Positions 33,395 through 42,763 of a stretch of DNA of 64,000 bases are shown piece after piece (the first letter of the stretch is position 1; each line of letters begins with the position of its first letter). The translations under genes were made by a program, and so were the position numbers. The notes beneath the pieces are model-generated. The model saw only the letters and a program-made list of their open reading frames with translations. It made no database searches and was not told the origin of the DNA. Source of the stretch: Pseudomonadota bacterium (lineage in GTDB: Bacteria > Pseudomonadota > Alphaproteobacteria > Rhizobiales > Hyphomicrobiaceae); assembly GCA_023412805.1 (NCBI GenBank), contig JAEZRM010000095.1:62001-126000 (forward strand). Reading direction: 5' to 3'.

Positions 33395-33926
33395 CTCAGC
33401 CCACTTGCGCCGAATTCGATCTTTGGCGGCGCATCACAATTCTCGGCCATGGCTCTCTCCAGCACCACGCATCTCGCGCATTACGCAAATCGTCTGCAGA
33501 GATTTTGCGACGTTCTGCGTGCCGGCAATGGATCGTTGCTTCGACTATCGTGCATGCGTTCGTTGATTTTCCCAGTTCTCAGGAACGCGCTTCATGACGA
33601 AGGTTGAGCCCTTCGTGAGAGTTGATCCCGTGAAAGCCGTGCAGCAGTGGACAGGCTACGGTCGTCCAGCTTCACGGCTCAGCGCTGCCTAAATCATCCG
33701 TCCCGGCACCGTGAAATTCATGACTTGGCCGGTGTGGCTTCCCTCTTCCTCTTCCGATGTCATCGGACAGCCAACCGTTTGCACAAGACCTACGGACCGG
33801 TGCAGTTGGCGTCGGTGCGGGATGCGGATGAAGCGCGTCAGAAGGGACGCGCGAAATTTCGGGCGGTTCAGGCGCCCGGCAAACAAAGGCCGGACAAAAA
33901 TTCCCGGATCCCGGCCGGAAAGTTCC
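33395..33926. other. Right margin of island, no supported gene
   Basis: About 530 bp between the CheR fragment and the right repeat. Short frames exist on both strands but show no domain, ribosome site or integrase motif. An intact integrase would normally be expected beside one attachment site, and I do not find one here. Confidence 0.45.
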
Positions 33927-34042
<116 letters not shown>

Positions 34043-34215
34043 AGAGATAGAAACGCGCGCCGAGTTGGGCGCGTCAGAGTGGGTGGGAGATACGCGAGGC
34101 TCGGGGGATAGTCAAGGGCAGAGGCACCAATCCCGCAGCCTATCTTAGAGGCCGGCTCAAAGTGCTCCGGGAACATGCTAAAATGCTCGGAACGCCTCAG
34201 ACCGGATGCCCATCT

Positions 34216-34608
34216 ATGCCCATTCGCATCGTCCAGCTCGGCAGCCCGCGCCACGCAGACGAGGGAACGCGCATCGGCACCGTGCGGCGGCCGCCACGCG
34301 GCGTGCGCAAGGAGCGCTACGCCGCCGACAACTGGTACGACGTCTGGCTGCCGGAGTTGGCGCCAAGCGAAGAGCTGGTGGCGAAGGCGCGCGCTGCCGA
34401 GACGGAAAAGGAATGGTCCGCCTTCATGCGCGCCTATCGCAGTGAGATGAAGGCGCCGACCGCCAGCCGGACGCTCGACCTGCTGGCTGCCCTCTCGAAG
34501 GAGAGCAACTTCTCCGTCGGCTGCTACTGCGAGAACGAGGCGCGCTGCCACCGCTCGGTACTGCGCGAGCTCCTCCGCGAGCACGGCGCGCAACTCACCG
34601 AGGCTTAA
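34216..34608 (+). CDS. DUF488 family protein
   Basis: A 130-residue member of the DUF488 family. It shows IRIVQLGSPRHADEGTRIGT with the conserved G/R-rich start, RYAADNWYDVWLPELAPS in the middle, and the terminal GCYCENEARCHRSVLRELL motif, which places three cysteines and a histidine together, possibly for metal or RNA binding. The function is unknown. I chose ATG at 34216 because the domain starts there; two upstream in-frame ATGs (34162, 34183) are alternatives. The gene ends one base before the convergent phosphatase gene. Confidence 0.85.
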   Translation: MPIRIVQLGSPRHADEGTRIGTVRRPPRGVRKERYAADNWYDVWLPELAPSEELVAKARAAETEKEWSAFMRAYRSEMKAPTASRTLDLLAALSKESNFSVGCYCENEARCHRSVLRELLREHGAQLTEA

Positions 34609-34609
34609 C

Positions 34610-35188
34610 TCACTCCGCCATGTCCAGCTCGCGCACGCGGCCGAGCTGCGTCATCCAATCCACGTACTGGGGCTTGGCGCGGACCTGAAAGCCGTAGTGT
34701 CGGCGCAGCGCCGCGACGAGTCGGCCGTCGCGGCCGAGAATGTCATCCGCATAGCCGACCATGAGCGAGTTCGGCCAGGCTTGTGGACGGATGGCACGCA
34801 AGCGCTCGAAAAGCTGATTCTCGCCCTCCTCGGGATTGACCTGCGCCATGAGCGAGAGCATGGCCGCCGTCGAGCGCGAGATGCCCATGTGGCAGTGGAC
34901 GAGCAGATGGCGATCCGAGCGCGCCTCGGCCTCCGCCGCGAGTTGGCTGCCGAAGGCGAGAATTTCGCCGACATGCTCGCGCGTCGGCAACACGCGCCCG
35001 TATCCGGGATCGATGATGTCGTGAAAGCGCAGCGTCGTGCGGCGATGCTCGCCATAGCTGCCGAAGCTCGTGAGTTCCGGCCAGTTCGGATCGAGCAGGG
35101 ACAGCACATGCGTCACCGCACGCGGTCCGTGCTCGGGAAGCTCATCGATCCCGCAGATCGTGAGCACTGAAACGCCGATCGGCTTCAT
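34610..35188 (-). CDS. Protein tyrosine phosphatase-like protein
   Basis: A 192-residue cysteine phosphatase. The CX5R loop is present as HCHMGISRST near residue 97-106, with an upstream candidate general-acid region FHDIIDP. The helical part after the P-loop (AAMLSLMAQVNPEEG) and RPQAWPNSLMVGYADDIL fit the dual-specificity/tyrosine phosphatase fold. It lies 44 bp downstream of the IlvD/Edd gene on the same strand. The physiological substrate is unknown, and the protein may act on small phosphorylated molecules rather than proteins. Confidence 0.85.
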   Translation of the reverse strand: MKPIGVSVLTICGIDELPEHGPRAVTHVLSLLDPNWPELTSFGSYGEHRRTTLRFHDIIDPGYGRVLPTREHVGEILAFGSQLAAEAEARSDRHLLVHCHMGISRSTAAMLSLMAQVNPEEGENQLFERLRAIRPQAWPNSLMVGYADDILGRDGRLVAALRRHYGFQVRAKPQYVDWMTQLGRVRELDMAE

Positions 35189-35232
35189 GGCTCAATGCCG
35201 GGCGGCCTTCACCGCCCGGTCCCAGAATGCAC

Positions 35233-37101
35233 TCAGAATGCCTTCGCGGCATTCGGACGGTACTTGTTCTTCGGCACATGGCCCGAGCGTGTCGCCTCGC
35301 GACGCTCGCGCACCCAGACCTCGCGGTTCGGATGCAGGCCACCGCCGCGCGTCGCCGGCACAGCCGTATGGCGCGCACGATGGAGAAGCCGCGTATCGGC
35401 GGCACCGCAGTTCGGATGCACACCGCCATTGTCCGCGACGACCTTCTCCCAGGCCGCCTTGCGCTTTGCGACGATGGCAGGATCGCTCAGCACCGTGCAG
35501 TTCAGCTCGTTCTTGTTGAGGTCGATGACGATCTCGTCGCCGTCCTCGATGAAGGCGATCGGACCGCCGAGCGCCGCCTCGGGACCGACGTGGCCGATGA
35601 CGAGACCAACCGAGCCGCCGGAGAAGCGCGCATCCGTCATGAGCGCGACGACGATGCCGCGCTCGCGGCAAAGCGCCGTGATGCGCGAGGTCGGATCGAG
35701 CATCTCGGGCATGCCCGGCGCACCGCTCGGCCCCTCATAGCGCACGATGACCGTGTCGTGGTTCTGGAACTGCTCGGGCGCGCTGTCGAGTGCGTTGAGC
35801 AAGCCCTGCTCGCCCTCGAAGACGCGTGCCTTGCCGCGGAAGACGTTGTCCTCGAGCCCGCCCTCGACGCCCGCAAGCTTGAGGATCGCGGAGAACTCCG
35901 GCGAGAGGTTGCCGCCGAGCACACGCAGGCCACCCGTCGGCTTGTAGGGCTTTTCGACGGGATAGATGACCTTGCCGTCGGCCTTCTTCGCACCGAGGCG
36001 CTCGACCTGCTGTGCGAGCGTCTCGCCCGTACAGGTCAGCACATTGCCGTTGAGCAGGCCCGCATCGAGCAGCTCGCGCACGATGACCTGCACGCCGCCC
36101 ATGGCATCGATGTCGACCATGGAATACTTGCCGTAGGGCCGCGCGTCCGTGAGCACGGGCACGATGTTCTGCGAGAGGTGATTGAACTCCTCCGGCGTCA
36201 TGATCTCCTTCCAGAAATCGGCATAACCGGCGGCGCGCGCGATTTCCGGCGCGTGCAGCGTCACGTTCGTCGATCCGCCGATGGCCATGGCGACGATGAC
36301 GGCATTGCGCAGCGAGTCGCGCACCACGATGTCGCGCGGCTTGATGTCCTTCTCCATCATCATGGCGAGGTGTTCGACGAGTTCGTCGGCGAACTCGTTC
36401 ACGCGGCGCGGATCATCCGACGGTGGCGCCACCATATGCAGCGGCTGCATGCCGACGACGCCGATGAAGGTCTGCATCGTGTTGTACGTGAAAATCCCGC
36501 CGCAGCTCCCGATGCCGGGGCAGGCATGGCAGGAAATATGATCGCGGTATTCGGCATCCGGATGTCCGGCAACCTGATAGGCGGTCACGAGATCGATCGC
36601 CTCACCCGTCTTCGGATCGTGGCCCGGATGGATCGAGCCGTCGGACATTATGATAGACGGCTGGTTGTGCTCGAGCAGCGCCGCGAGCGTGCCGACGGGC
36701 GGCTTGTCGCAAGCGACGATCGCGATCGTACCGGCAAGCCCGCTGGCCTCGAGATGTTCACAAAGGGCATCGTTGGTCACGTCGCGGCCGATGAGCGAAT
36801 AGCGCATCTCGCGCGTGCCATTGCGGATGCCGTCCGAGGTCGCGATCGTGTACTCGGGCTGGACGAGGCGCAGCTTGAGCTTGCCCGGCCCCATACCGAT
36901 CTTCGCCTTGAGGCGCTCGTGCACGGCTTCGACCTTGTCGAGAACGCCGAGATAGCACTGGCTGTCGCCCTTCGTGCCCACCACGCCGACCGACGGCTCG
37001 TGAATGAGATCCGGGTCGGTCCCGAGCGCGCGGGCAATGCCCAGGGTCTGGGTCGAGCGGCCCGGATGGCGGTCGATGAGGACGATCTTGGAATTGGACA
37101 C
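35233..37101 (-). CDS. ilvD: IlvD/Edd family dehydratase (dihydroxy-acid dehydratase-like)
   Basis: A 622-residue Fe-S dehydratase of the IlvD/Edd family, which removes water from dihydroxy acids or sugar acids. Likely cluster cysteines are in GDSQCYLG, ACDKPPVG and CHACPGIGSCGG. Other motifs: IATSDGIRNGTREMRYSL, AIGGSTNVTLHAPEIA, RYEGPSGAPGMPEML and DARFSGGSVGLVIGHVGPE. The second motif reads ACDKPP, not the ACDKTxP of classical IlvD, and the C-terminus carries about 55 extra basic residues after NCGAAD. It could therefore be a sugar-acid dehydratase or an isozyme of branched-chain synthesis. The symbol is tentative. Confidence 0.8.
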   Translation of the reverse strand: MSNSKIVLIDRHPGRSTQTLGIARALGTDPDLIHEPSVGVVGTKGDSQCYLGVLDKVEAVHERLKAKIGMGPGKLKLRLVQPEYTIATSDGIRNGTREMRYSLIGRDVTNDALCEHLEASGLAGTIAIVACDKPPVGTLAALLEHNQPSIIMSDGSIHPGHDPKTGEAIDLVTAYQVAGHPDAEYRDHISCHACPGIGSCGGIFTYNTMQTFIGVVGMQPLHMVAPPSDDPRRVNEFADELVEHLAMMMEKDIKPRDIVVRDSLRNAVIVAMAIGGSTNVTLHAPEIARAAGYADFWKEIMTPEEFNHLSQNIVPVLTDARPYGKYSMVDIDAMGGVQVIVRELLDAGLLNGNVLTCTGETLAQQVERLGAKKADGKVIYPVEKPYKPTGGLRVLGGNLSPEFSAILKLAGVEGGLEDNVFRGKARVFEGEQGLLNALDSAPEQFQNHDTVIVRYEGPSGAPGMPEMLDPTSRITALCRERGIVVALMTDARFSGGSVGLVIGHVGPEAALGGPIAFIEDGDEIVIDLNKNELNCTVLSDPAIVAKRKAAWEKVVADNGGVHPNCGAADTRLLHRARHTAVPATRGGGLHPNREVWVRERREATRSGHVPKNKYRPNAAKAF

Positions 37102-37307
37102 GGAAGGCTCCTTCCTTCGGCACGGCGCGCCTCACTCCTGGCGGGACCGCCAAGTAAAGGCAATTGGGAGGCTTTATGGCGGCGAATGGCCATCAGTGGC
37201 AAGGGCCGGTAACGCCCACGCGGACCTGCTCGGCGCTTCTGCCATGCAACAAGCTCCGGACCCCAGACATTACATCGAGGAGCTGCCGATCACGGAGAGG
37301 GGAAACC

Positions 37308-38459
37308 ATGAGCTATCGAGTTGTCCTTTGGGGGATTGCCAGCGTTGTCGTGGTGCTCGTGGCCGGGAGCGCGGCCTGGATCCTCTCGCTGCCGCCCAAT
37401 CCGCCGGCTACGGCCGCGCCGCTCGTCCCGCAGCAAGAGAGCGAGGCGGCGCTTGCCGCGCTGAAGCCGCCGAAGCGCCAGCGCCCCCTCGTCGCCATCA
37501 TCGGCATCAACGACGCGACCGAGACCACCGACTATCTGATGCCGTACGGCATTCTCCGGCGCGCGGACGTTGCCGATGTCTTGACGGTCGCGACAGAGCC
37601 GGGGTCGGTTGCGCTCTACCCGGCGCTCAAAGTAGAGCCGAACACCACCGTCGCCGATTTCGATCAGCAGCATCCTACAGGCGCGGATTACGTCATCGTG
37701 CCCGCCATGAGCCGCGACGATGATCCGAAGGTCATGACATGGCTCAAGGCCCAAGCGGATAAGGGAGCGGTCATCATCGCCGTGTGCGCCGGCGCCAAGG
37801 TCGCCGCCGCTGCCGGACTGCTCGACGGCCATCTCGCGACCACGCACTGGTATTTCTTGAACGAGCTGCGCCAGGAGCACCCATCGATCCGGTATGTCGC
37901 GGATCGGCGCTTCATCGTCGATGGCCCGCGCGCAACGACAACGGGCATCACAGCGTCCATGCCCATGATGATCACGCTCGTCGAGGCCATTGCCGGGCGG
38001 AACCGCGCCGAGGCTCTCGCCAAGGACCTCGGCCTCGTGAGCTGGGACGCGCGCCACGACAGTGACGCCTTCAAGCTCACGCGGCCCTTTGCAACGACCG
38101 TGCTGCGCAATCTCTTCTCGTTCTGGCAGTGGGAAAAACTCGGCATCGAGCTCACGCCCGGCATGGACGAGGTATCGCTGGCGCTCAGCGCCGATGCCTG
38201 GTCGCGAACCTATCGTTCGCGCGCCTATACGTTCGCAAGCACTGCAGAAGCAATGGAGAGCCGCAACGGCATCCGCATTCTGCCTGATGAGATCGTCAAT
38301 AGCTGGCCCGTAGAGAGCCGCCTTCCTTCGATCAACGACCGGCTGCCGGCCCAAGCGCTCGACCAGACACTGCGCAGCATCGCATCACGCTACGGCCGGC
38401 GCACGAGCGCCATCGTCGCGATGCAACTCGAATATCCGAGGAAGCCGATCGAGCAATAG
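37308..38459 (+). CDS. Membrane-anchored DJ-1/PfpI family protein
   Basis: A 383-residue protein with one N-terminal membrane helix (VVLWGIASVVVVLVAGSAAW) followed by a proline-rich linker and a class I glutamine amidotransferase-like DJ-1/PfpI domain. The nucleophile elbow is AVCAGAKVAAAAGLLDG and the next strand-helix is ATTHWYFLNELRQEH, as in GlxA-type regulators. The C-terminal part (about 120 residues) is not a recognisable helix-turn-helix, so this is not an AraC activator. A sensor or envelope-stress chaperone role is speculative. GGAGAGGGG precedes ATG 37308. Confidence 0.82.
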   Translation: MSYRVVLWGIASVVVVLVAGSAAWILSLPPNPPATAAPLVPQQESEAALAALKPPKRQRPLVAIIGINDATETTDYLMPYGILRRADVADVLTVATEPGSVALYPALKVEPNTTVADFDQQHPTGADYVIVPAMSRDDDPKVMTWLKAQADKGAVIIAVCAGAKVAAAAGLLDGHLATTHWYFLNELRQEHPSIRYVADRRFIVDGPRATTTGITASMPMMITLVEAIAGRNRAEALAKDLGLVSWDARHDSDAFKLTRPFATTVLRNLFSFWQWEKLGIELTPGMDEVSLALSADAWSRTYRSRAYTFASTAEAMESRNGIRILPDEIVNSWPVESRLPSINDRLPAQALDQTLRSIASRYGRRTSAIVAMQLEYPRKPIEQ

Positions 38460-38469
38460 ACGCGCAGCT

Positions 38470-39096
38470 CTATTCCTCCAGCACGAGCACGCCGCGGCTC
38501 ATTTCGGCGCGGCGGAGCTGGCCGAGGAAACTCATGCCGAGCAACGTCTTCGTGAGCTTACCGGGCTCGGCAACGGCAGCGCGCACATCCCGCACGACGA
38601 TGTCCTCGATGGCTACGCTGTCGAGGGTGACCATGGCGACGCGGGCTATGCCGTTGGCCGTGCTGACGCGATGGGTGTAGTCGCCGTCGCGAATATGGAT
38701 GCCGGCGGCGCGGGCATCGTCATAGGTCAGCGCCACGATCGACGCGCCAGTATCGACCATGGCCTGCACGGCGCGTCCGTTGACATGAACGCGCGAGTAG
38801 AAGTGGCCGTACGCGCCGGCCTTGAGCTGGACCATGCGGCCGGCGGAAGCCGGAGCAGCCGGCTCCTCGTCGCTCGCCTCGCCGCCCTGTTCGTCACCAC
38901 CGCGCTCGATTTGCTCGGGGGCGCCGATGGCATCGTCGGCCGGCGCACCTTCCTGGTATTCGAATTTCAGTCCGAGCAGATCGCGCACGAGATCGGCATT
39001 CATGGCGCCGATGATGCCGAAGCCGGCGAGCGCGGCCCAGACAGCCGCCAGCTTCAGGGCATTCGATGCGGAAAGCGACAACGCCATGACCGACAA
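38470..39096 (-). CDS. Retropepsin-like aspartic protease, membrane anchored
   Basis: A 208-residue protein with an N-terminal helix (LAAVWAALAGFGIIGAM), an acidic linker (residues about 45-85) and a single-lobe retropepsin-like domain of the TIGR02281 type. The active-site loop is AMVDTGASIVALT and the hydrophobic flap follows (VSTANGIARVAMVTL), with LLGMSFLGQLRR near the end. As one lobe it should act as a dimer in the periplasm. It is 48 bp downstream of a second, related gene. Confidence 0.9.
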   Translation of the reverse strand: MSVMALSLSASNALKLAAVWAALAGFGIIGAMNADLVRDLLGLKFEYQEGAPADDAIGAPEQIERGGDEQGGEASDEEPAAPASAGRMVQLKAGAYGHFYSRVHVNGRAVQAMVDTGASIVALTYDDARAAGIHIRDGDYTHRVSTANGIARVAMVTLDSVAIEDIVVRDVRAAVAEPGKLTKTLLGMSFLGQLRRAEMSRGVLVLEE

Positions 39097-39144
39097 GTTC
39101 CCGCCTGACTGAACAGCCGGGCCTGCCGTGGAGCTTCAGATGTA

Positions 39145-39846
39145 TCAGCTCCTCAGCGTCAGAAAGTCCCCGGAGAATTCATAAGAGCGCAGGCGGCTTA
39201 AAAAACTCATACCGAGGAGGTTCTCGCGCAGCGCCCCGGGCTTGGAGACGAGCGCATCGACGCCGTCGACTTGTATGGACCCGATTGCGATGCTGGTGAG
39301 GCGCACATGGGCCGCATAGGTGATGCCGTTGGCGGTCTGGACGGGCACCGTATAGCGCAGCCGGCTCGTGTCGACGCCAAGCCGCGAGGCATCCGCCTCT
39401 CGGATAACAACGGTCGAGGCGCCGGTATCGACGAGCATGGGCATATTCTGCCCGTTGACGCGGGCATTGACTGTGAAGTGGCCATCGCGGCGCTTGCGGA
39501 TGCGGACGGCCTGGGCGCCCTGCGTGCTCGGCTCGATGGATACGGCCGTGCCGGGCGGGGTCAGCTCACCGCGCACGCGATAGGCAATCTCCGTGAGCTC
39601 GTCACGATAGCTGTAGCCGGCGACGAGAACGAAGGCGATCGCGGCCCAGGTCAGAAAATCACGCGCCGCCTGCATGGTGCGCCCGCGATAGGAGCCGGCC
39701 AGCGAAAGCGTGATCACGATCAGGAACGCGGCGAGGAAGCCGGCGGCCGCAAGGTCCGGCCAGTCGAGACCGAACAGCGTCGCATCGCCCGCGATGAGCA
39801 GGCCGAGCGCGCCGATGAGGACCATCAGTAGAATGAGCCAGCCCAT
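39145..39846 (-). CDS. Retropepsin-like aspartic protease with membrane helices
   Basis: A 233-residue protein, paralogue of the next gene on the strand. Two to three N-terminal helices (WLILLMVLIGALGLLIAG; LAAAGFLAAFLIVITLSLAG; FLTWAAIAFVLVAGYSY) precede the catalytic lobe with MLVDTGASTVVIRE, TVPVQTANGITYAAHVRLTS and LLGMSFLSRLRSYEFSGDF. ATG at 39846 has GGAG about 13 bases upstream, inside the end of the DUF1289 gene. The arrangement DUF1289, protease, protease is compact and probably an operon. Confidence 0.9.
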   Translation of the reverse strand: MGWLILLMVLIGALGLLIAGDATLFGLDWPDLAAAGFLAAFLIVITLSLAGSYRGRTMQAARDFLTWAAIAFVLVAGYSYRDELTEIAYRVRGELTPPGTAVSIEPSTQGAQAVRIRKRRDGHFTVNARVNGQNMPMLVDTGASTVVIREADASRLGVDTSRLRYTVPVQTANGITYAAHVRLTSIAIGSIQVDGVDALVSKPGALRENLLGMSFLSRLRSYEFSGDFLTLRS

Positions 39847-39850
39847 TGCC

Positions 39851-40039
39851 TCAATCTCCGGTGCCGGATGGCGCAGCAGCCTCGGCCACGCGCCGTCCCG
39901 GCAAGAGAGCCATGATTCTGCGGCGCTCTGCGGGCGCATACGTGCTCCAGGCAGCAATCTCCGCAATTGTCCGCGCACACCCCGCGCAAAACCCCGATCG
40001 CGGCTCGATCACGCAAACCTGAATGCACGGACTTTCCAT
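39851..40039 (-). CDS. DUF1289 family small Fe-S-like protein
   Basis: A 62-residue DUF1289 protein with the four-cysteine motif PCIQVCVIEPRSGFCAGCAR (C5, C9, C18, C21) followed by TIAEIAAWSTYAPAERRRIM. Members are thought to bind a metal or Fe-S cluster. The function is unknown. It ends four bases before the protease start. Confidence 0.88.
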   Translation of the reverse strand: MESPCIQVCVIEPRSGFCAGCARTIAEIAAWSTYAPAERRRIMALLPGRRVAEAAAPSGTGD

Positions 40040-40200
40040 TTTGCTCCCGAATGACCCGCGCGGCGCAGCGGCGATCGCGAGGGGCCCCAGTGGCCGGGAT
40101 CGGTGTCGCCTCGTGCGGTTAGATAAGATCAGGAGAGGCGCGTGGCAATGTCTGGGCGAGCTTCGCGCCCAAAACGGGGAGGCGGACGTTCAGTCTCCGT

Positions 40201-41802
40201 TCAGCCCATCATGGCCGCGTGGGGCGCCCGGCCGGCCGTGCGGGAGGGCCGTTCCCACTCGGCGCGACCGCCATGGCTCGGCAGGGAGCGATGGCGTTCC
40301 TGGCCGAGTGGCTGGAGAGGCGCCAGCGCCTCCATGACGCGCTGACGCGGCAGCGAAACCAGCACTTCCGTCCCCTTGCGCAGCTCGGAGCGCAACTCGA
40401 AGACGCCCTCGTGCAGCTCCACGAGGCTCTTCACGATCGGCAGGCCGAGGCCCGTCCCGCCTTCGGCATTCTCATGCGCCAGCGAGCCCTGGCCGAAAGC
40501 CTGCATGATCCGCGGTATTTCCTCGCGTGGAATGCCGGGGCCGGTGTCGCGAATGCTGAGCGTCTGGCCGCCGAGCGAGTCGCGATAGACGCGCACGGTG
40601 ATCCGCCCGCCCTTCGGCGTGAACTTGAGGGCGTTGGACAACAGATTGAGACAGATCTGGCGGAGCGCGCGCTCGTCCGCCCATATCATCGGCAGTGTCT
40701 GGTCGAGATCCATCTCGATCGTCAGATTTTTGTTCTCGGCGCGCAGCTTCAGCAGGCGGTAGCAATCGTCGGCGACATCGATGAGGCGGATCGCCTCCTC
40801 GTTGAGGTCGTAGCGTCCGGCCTCGATGCGGGAGATGTCGAGGATCTCGTTGATGAGATGGAGGAGATGGCTGCCGCTGTAATGCACGTTGGCGGCGTAC
40901 TCCTTGTAGGTCGGGTTCTTGAGCGGCCCGAGCAGCTCCGCCTTCATCACCTCCGAGAAACCGAGGATCGCGTTGAGCGGCGTCCTCAGCTCATGGCTCA
41001 TGGTGGCCAGAAAGCGCGACTTGGCGATGTTGGCCGATTCCGCACGACGGCGCGCCTCGTCGGACGTGGCTTTTTCCTGCTCGAGCTCGGCGATGAGCGC
41101 GTCCTTCTCGGCCCGGTATTCGAGCATGGCAAGCGCGGTCGAGTTGAGACCCTTGGCCAGGAATATGAAGTAGACGTGTACGCCGAGCGCCATCGAGGCC
41201 ATGGCCCAGTAGAAGGGATGACCGAGCATGAGCAAGCGCACGACGACTGCGATCGTCATCGGGATCGTACCGACATAGAGGATCGGAAGCGCAGTCGAGG
41301 CGAACGTCATGCGGATCGCGAGCACGACGATCAGCGAGGCGAACAGGAAGACATGGGACGCGGAATCGGTGGCCCCCATGCCGACGAGCGCGAAGCCCGC
41401 CCAGACGACACCGTTGATGGTCTCGGCCAGGATGAGCCGGCGGCGCCAGACCGTGATGTCGATTTCGCTGCGCGGCAGTGCGACGAAGCGACGGCAGAGT
41501 TCGAGCAGCGCCACCTTGGCGCCGATCACCATGACGAGCCAGAGGACGGCCTCGGTCTTGGTCGCCCAGAACATCGAGGCAAGCGAGAAGATCACGGCGA
41601 GAAGCTGAATGGTCGCCACCGCACTGAGCTCGTTGCGCACGAACATCAGCAGCATCTCGTACTCGAAACCGGGCTTGCTCTCGCCGTCGAGCGCCAGGCG
41701 GCGCCGCGTGTCGCGAACCTGGAAGCCCTGATGCGCGCGCACGATCCGCGGCCGGCGAGGGCTCACTCCTGCTTCCTCTGCGCTGACGCTGATCGATGAC
41801 AC
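40201..41802 (-). CDS. Sensor histidine kinase (PdhS/DivJ-like)
   Basis: A 533-residue histidine kinase. The first about 200 residues contain five to six membrane helices (ATIQLLAVIFSLASMFWATK; AVLWLVMVIGAKVALLEL; VFLFASLIVVLAIRM). A coiled coil (ALIAELEQEKATSDEARRRA) leads to HisKA (FLATMSHELRTPLNAILGF) and a complete HATPase (NLLSNALKFTPKGG; DTGPGIP; GGTGLGLPIVKSL). The sequence around the phosphorylated histidine resembles the cell-cycle kinases PleC, DivJ and PdhS. No receiver domain or regulator is adjacent. The start is uncertain: GTG at 41802 is my choice, and a TTG at 41901 preceded by GAGG is possible. Confidence 0.85.
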   Translation of the reverse strand: MSSISVSAEEAGVSPRRPRIVRAHQGFQVRDTRRRLALDGESKPGFEYEMLLMFVRNELSAVATIQLLAVIFSLASMFWATKTEAVLWLVMVIGAKVALLELCRRFVALPRSEIDITVWRRRLILAETINGVVWAGFALVGMGATDSASHVFLFASLIVVLAIRMTFASTALPILYVGTIPMTIAVVVRLLMLGHPFYWAMASMALGVHVYFIFLAKGLNSTALAMLEYRAEKDALIAELEQEKATSDEARRRAESANIAKSRFLATMSHELRTPLNAILGFSEVMKAELLGPLKNPTYKEYAANVHYSGSHLLHLINEILDISRIEAGRYDLNEEAIRLIDVADDCYRLLKLRAENKNLTIEMDLDQTLPMIWADERALRQICLNLLSNALKFTPKGGRITVRVYRDSLGGQTLSIRDTGPGIPREEIPRIMQAFGQGSLAHENAEGGTGLGLPIVKSLVELHEGVFELRSELRKGTEVLVSLPRQRVMEALAPLQPLGQERHRSLPSHGGRAEWERPSRTAGRAPHAAMMG

Positions 41803-42120
41803 GCCAAGACCCCGAAATTCCTGTCGGAGGCCAGCAGCACATCGAACCCGGCTCTGTCGCACCCGCCTCGCGACCGGCCGCGCCCCGTGCGTGCCTCCCA
41901 ATTTTCCTCAGTATGAGAGTGATCTGTAAATCCTAACTTCGCGTTTACTCTGACCTGAAGGTTGTAATCACATTTGCTGCAATATGAATTCGGCCTTCAT
42001 GATTGCGGCTTTCCTGCCTCGTCGGTCCGACAGGCCTGCCGCGCTCCGGCCGCCGTTGCACGCACCGGGCCGGTCGACTAGGACTAGGCTAATTGCTCCC
42101 CCTGCCCGGAGATCCCCACC

Positions 42121-42732
42121 ATGAAGCTTCTCGAGACCCGGATGGCGCCCAATCCGCGGCGCGTGCGCATCTTCCTTGCCGAGAAGGGAATTCAAGTTCC
42201 GACCGAGGAGCTAGATCTCATGAAGGGAGAGCTTCAAAGGGAGAGTTTCACCAAACTGAACGCCCTTCAACGGGTTCCGGTGCTGCAGCTCGATGACGGC
42301 ACGGCCATCTGCGAGTCGATGGCCATCTGTCGCTACTTCGAAGAGTTGCATCCAGAACCGCCGCTTTTCGGGACAGGCGCCCTCGGTAAAGCCATGGTCG
42401 AGATGTGGCAACGGCGCATGGAACTGGGCCTCATGTCCGCCGTTACGTCGGCGTTCCGCCACCTGCATCCCGCGATGGCCGAACGTGAGGTCCCGCAGGT
42501 CGCGGCCTGGGGCGAGGCGAACAAGCCGAGAGCTCTCGAAATGCTGCGCATCCTCGACGAGCAACTCGCGGGCAACCGCTTCGTAGCCGGCGACGCCTAC
42601 TCTGTTGCCGACATCACGGCGCTCGTCACCGTGGACTTCATGAAACCCGCGCGCGTGCAGCGGCCCGAAGGGCTCGCAAACCTCGACCGCTGGTACAAGG
42701 AAGTCGCCTCACGGCCGAGCGCCAAGGCCTGA
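42121..42732 (+). CDS. Glutathione S-transferase family protein
   Basis: A 203-residue GST with an N-terminal thioredoxin-like domain (NPRRVRIFLAEKG; RVPVLQLDDGTAICESMAIC, with the cis-proline and the ES glutathione contact) and a helical C-terminal domain (RFVAGDAYSVADITALVTVD). The substrate is unknown. It stands at the head of a plus-strand run with the MBL and UDG-like genes. Confidence 0.92.
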   Translation: MKLLETRMAPNPRRVRIFLAEKGIQVPTEELDLMKGELQRESFTKLNALQRVPVLQLDDGTAICESMAICRYFEELHPEPPLFGTGALGKAMVEMWQRRMELGLMSAVTSAFRHLHPAMAEREVPQVAAWGEANKPRALEMLRILDEQLAGNRFVAGDAYSVADITALVTVDFMKPARVQRPEGLANLDRWYKEVASRPSAKA

Positions 42733-42763
42733 CAGCGCGCACGAACAAGAGGCTGAGACGCCC

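Noticed and set aside
33395..33926. Search for an integrase beside the right attachment repeat
   Set aside because: No frame shows the tyrosine-recombinase R-HxR-Y pattern or a resolvase domain.
35227..37212. 661-residue plus-strand frame opposite the IlvD/Edd gene
   Set aside because: Shadow frame rich in Arg, His and Asp; the dehydratase motifs on the minus strand decide the strand.
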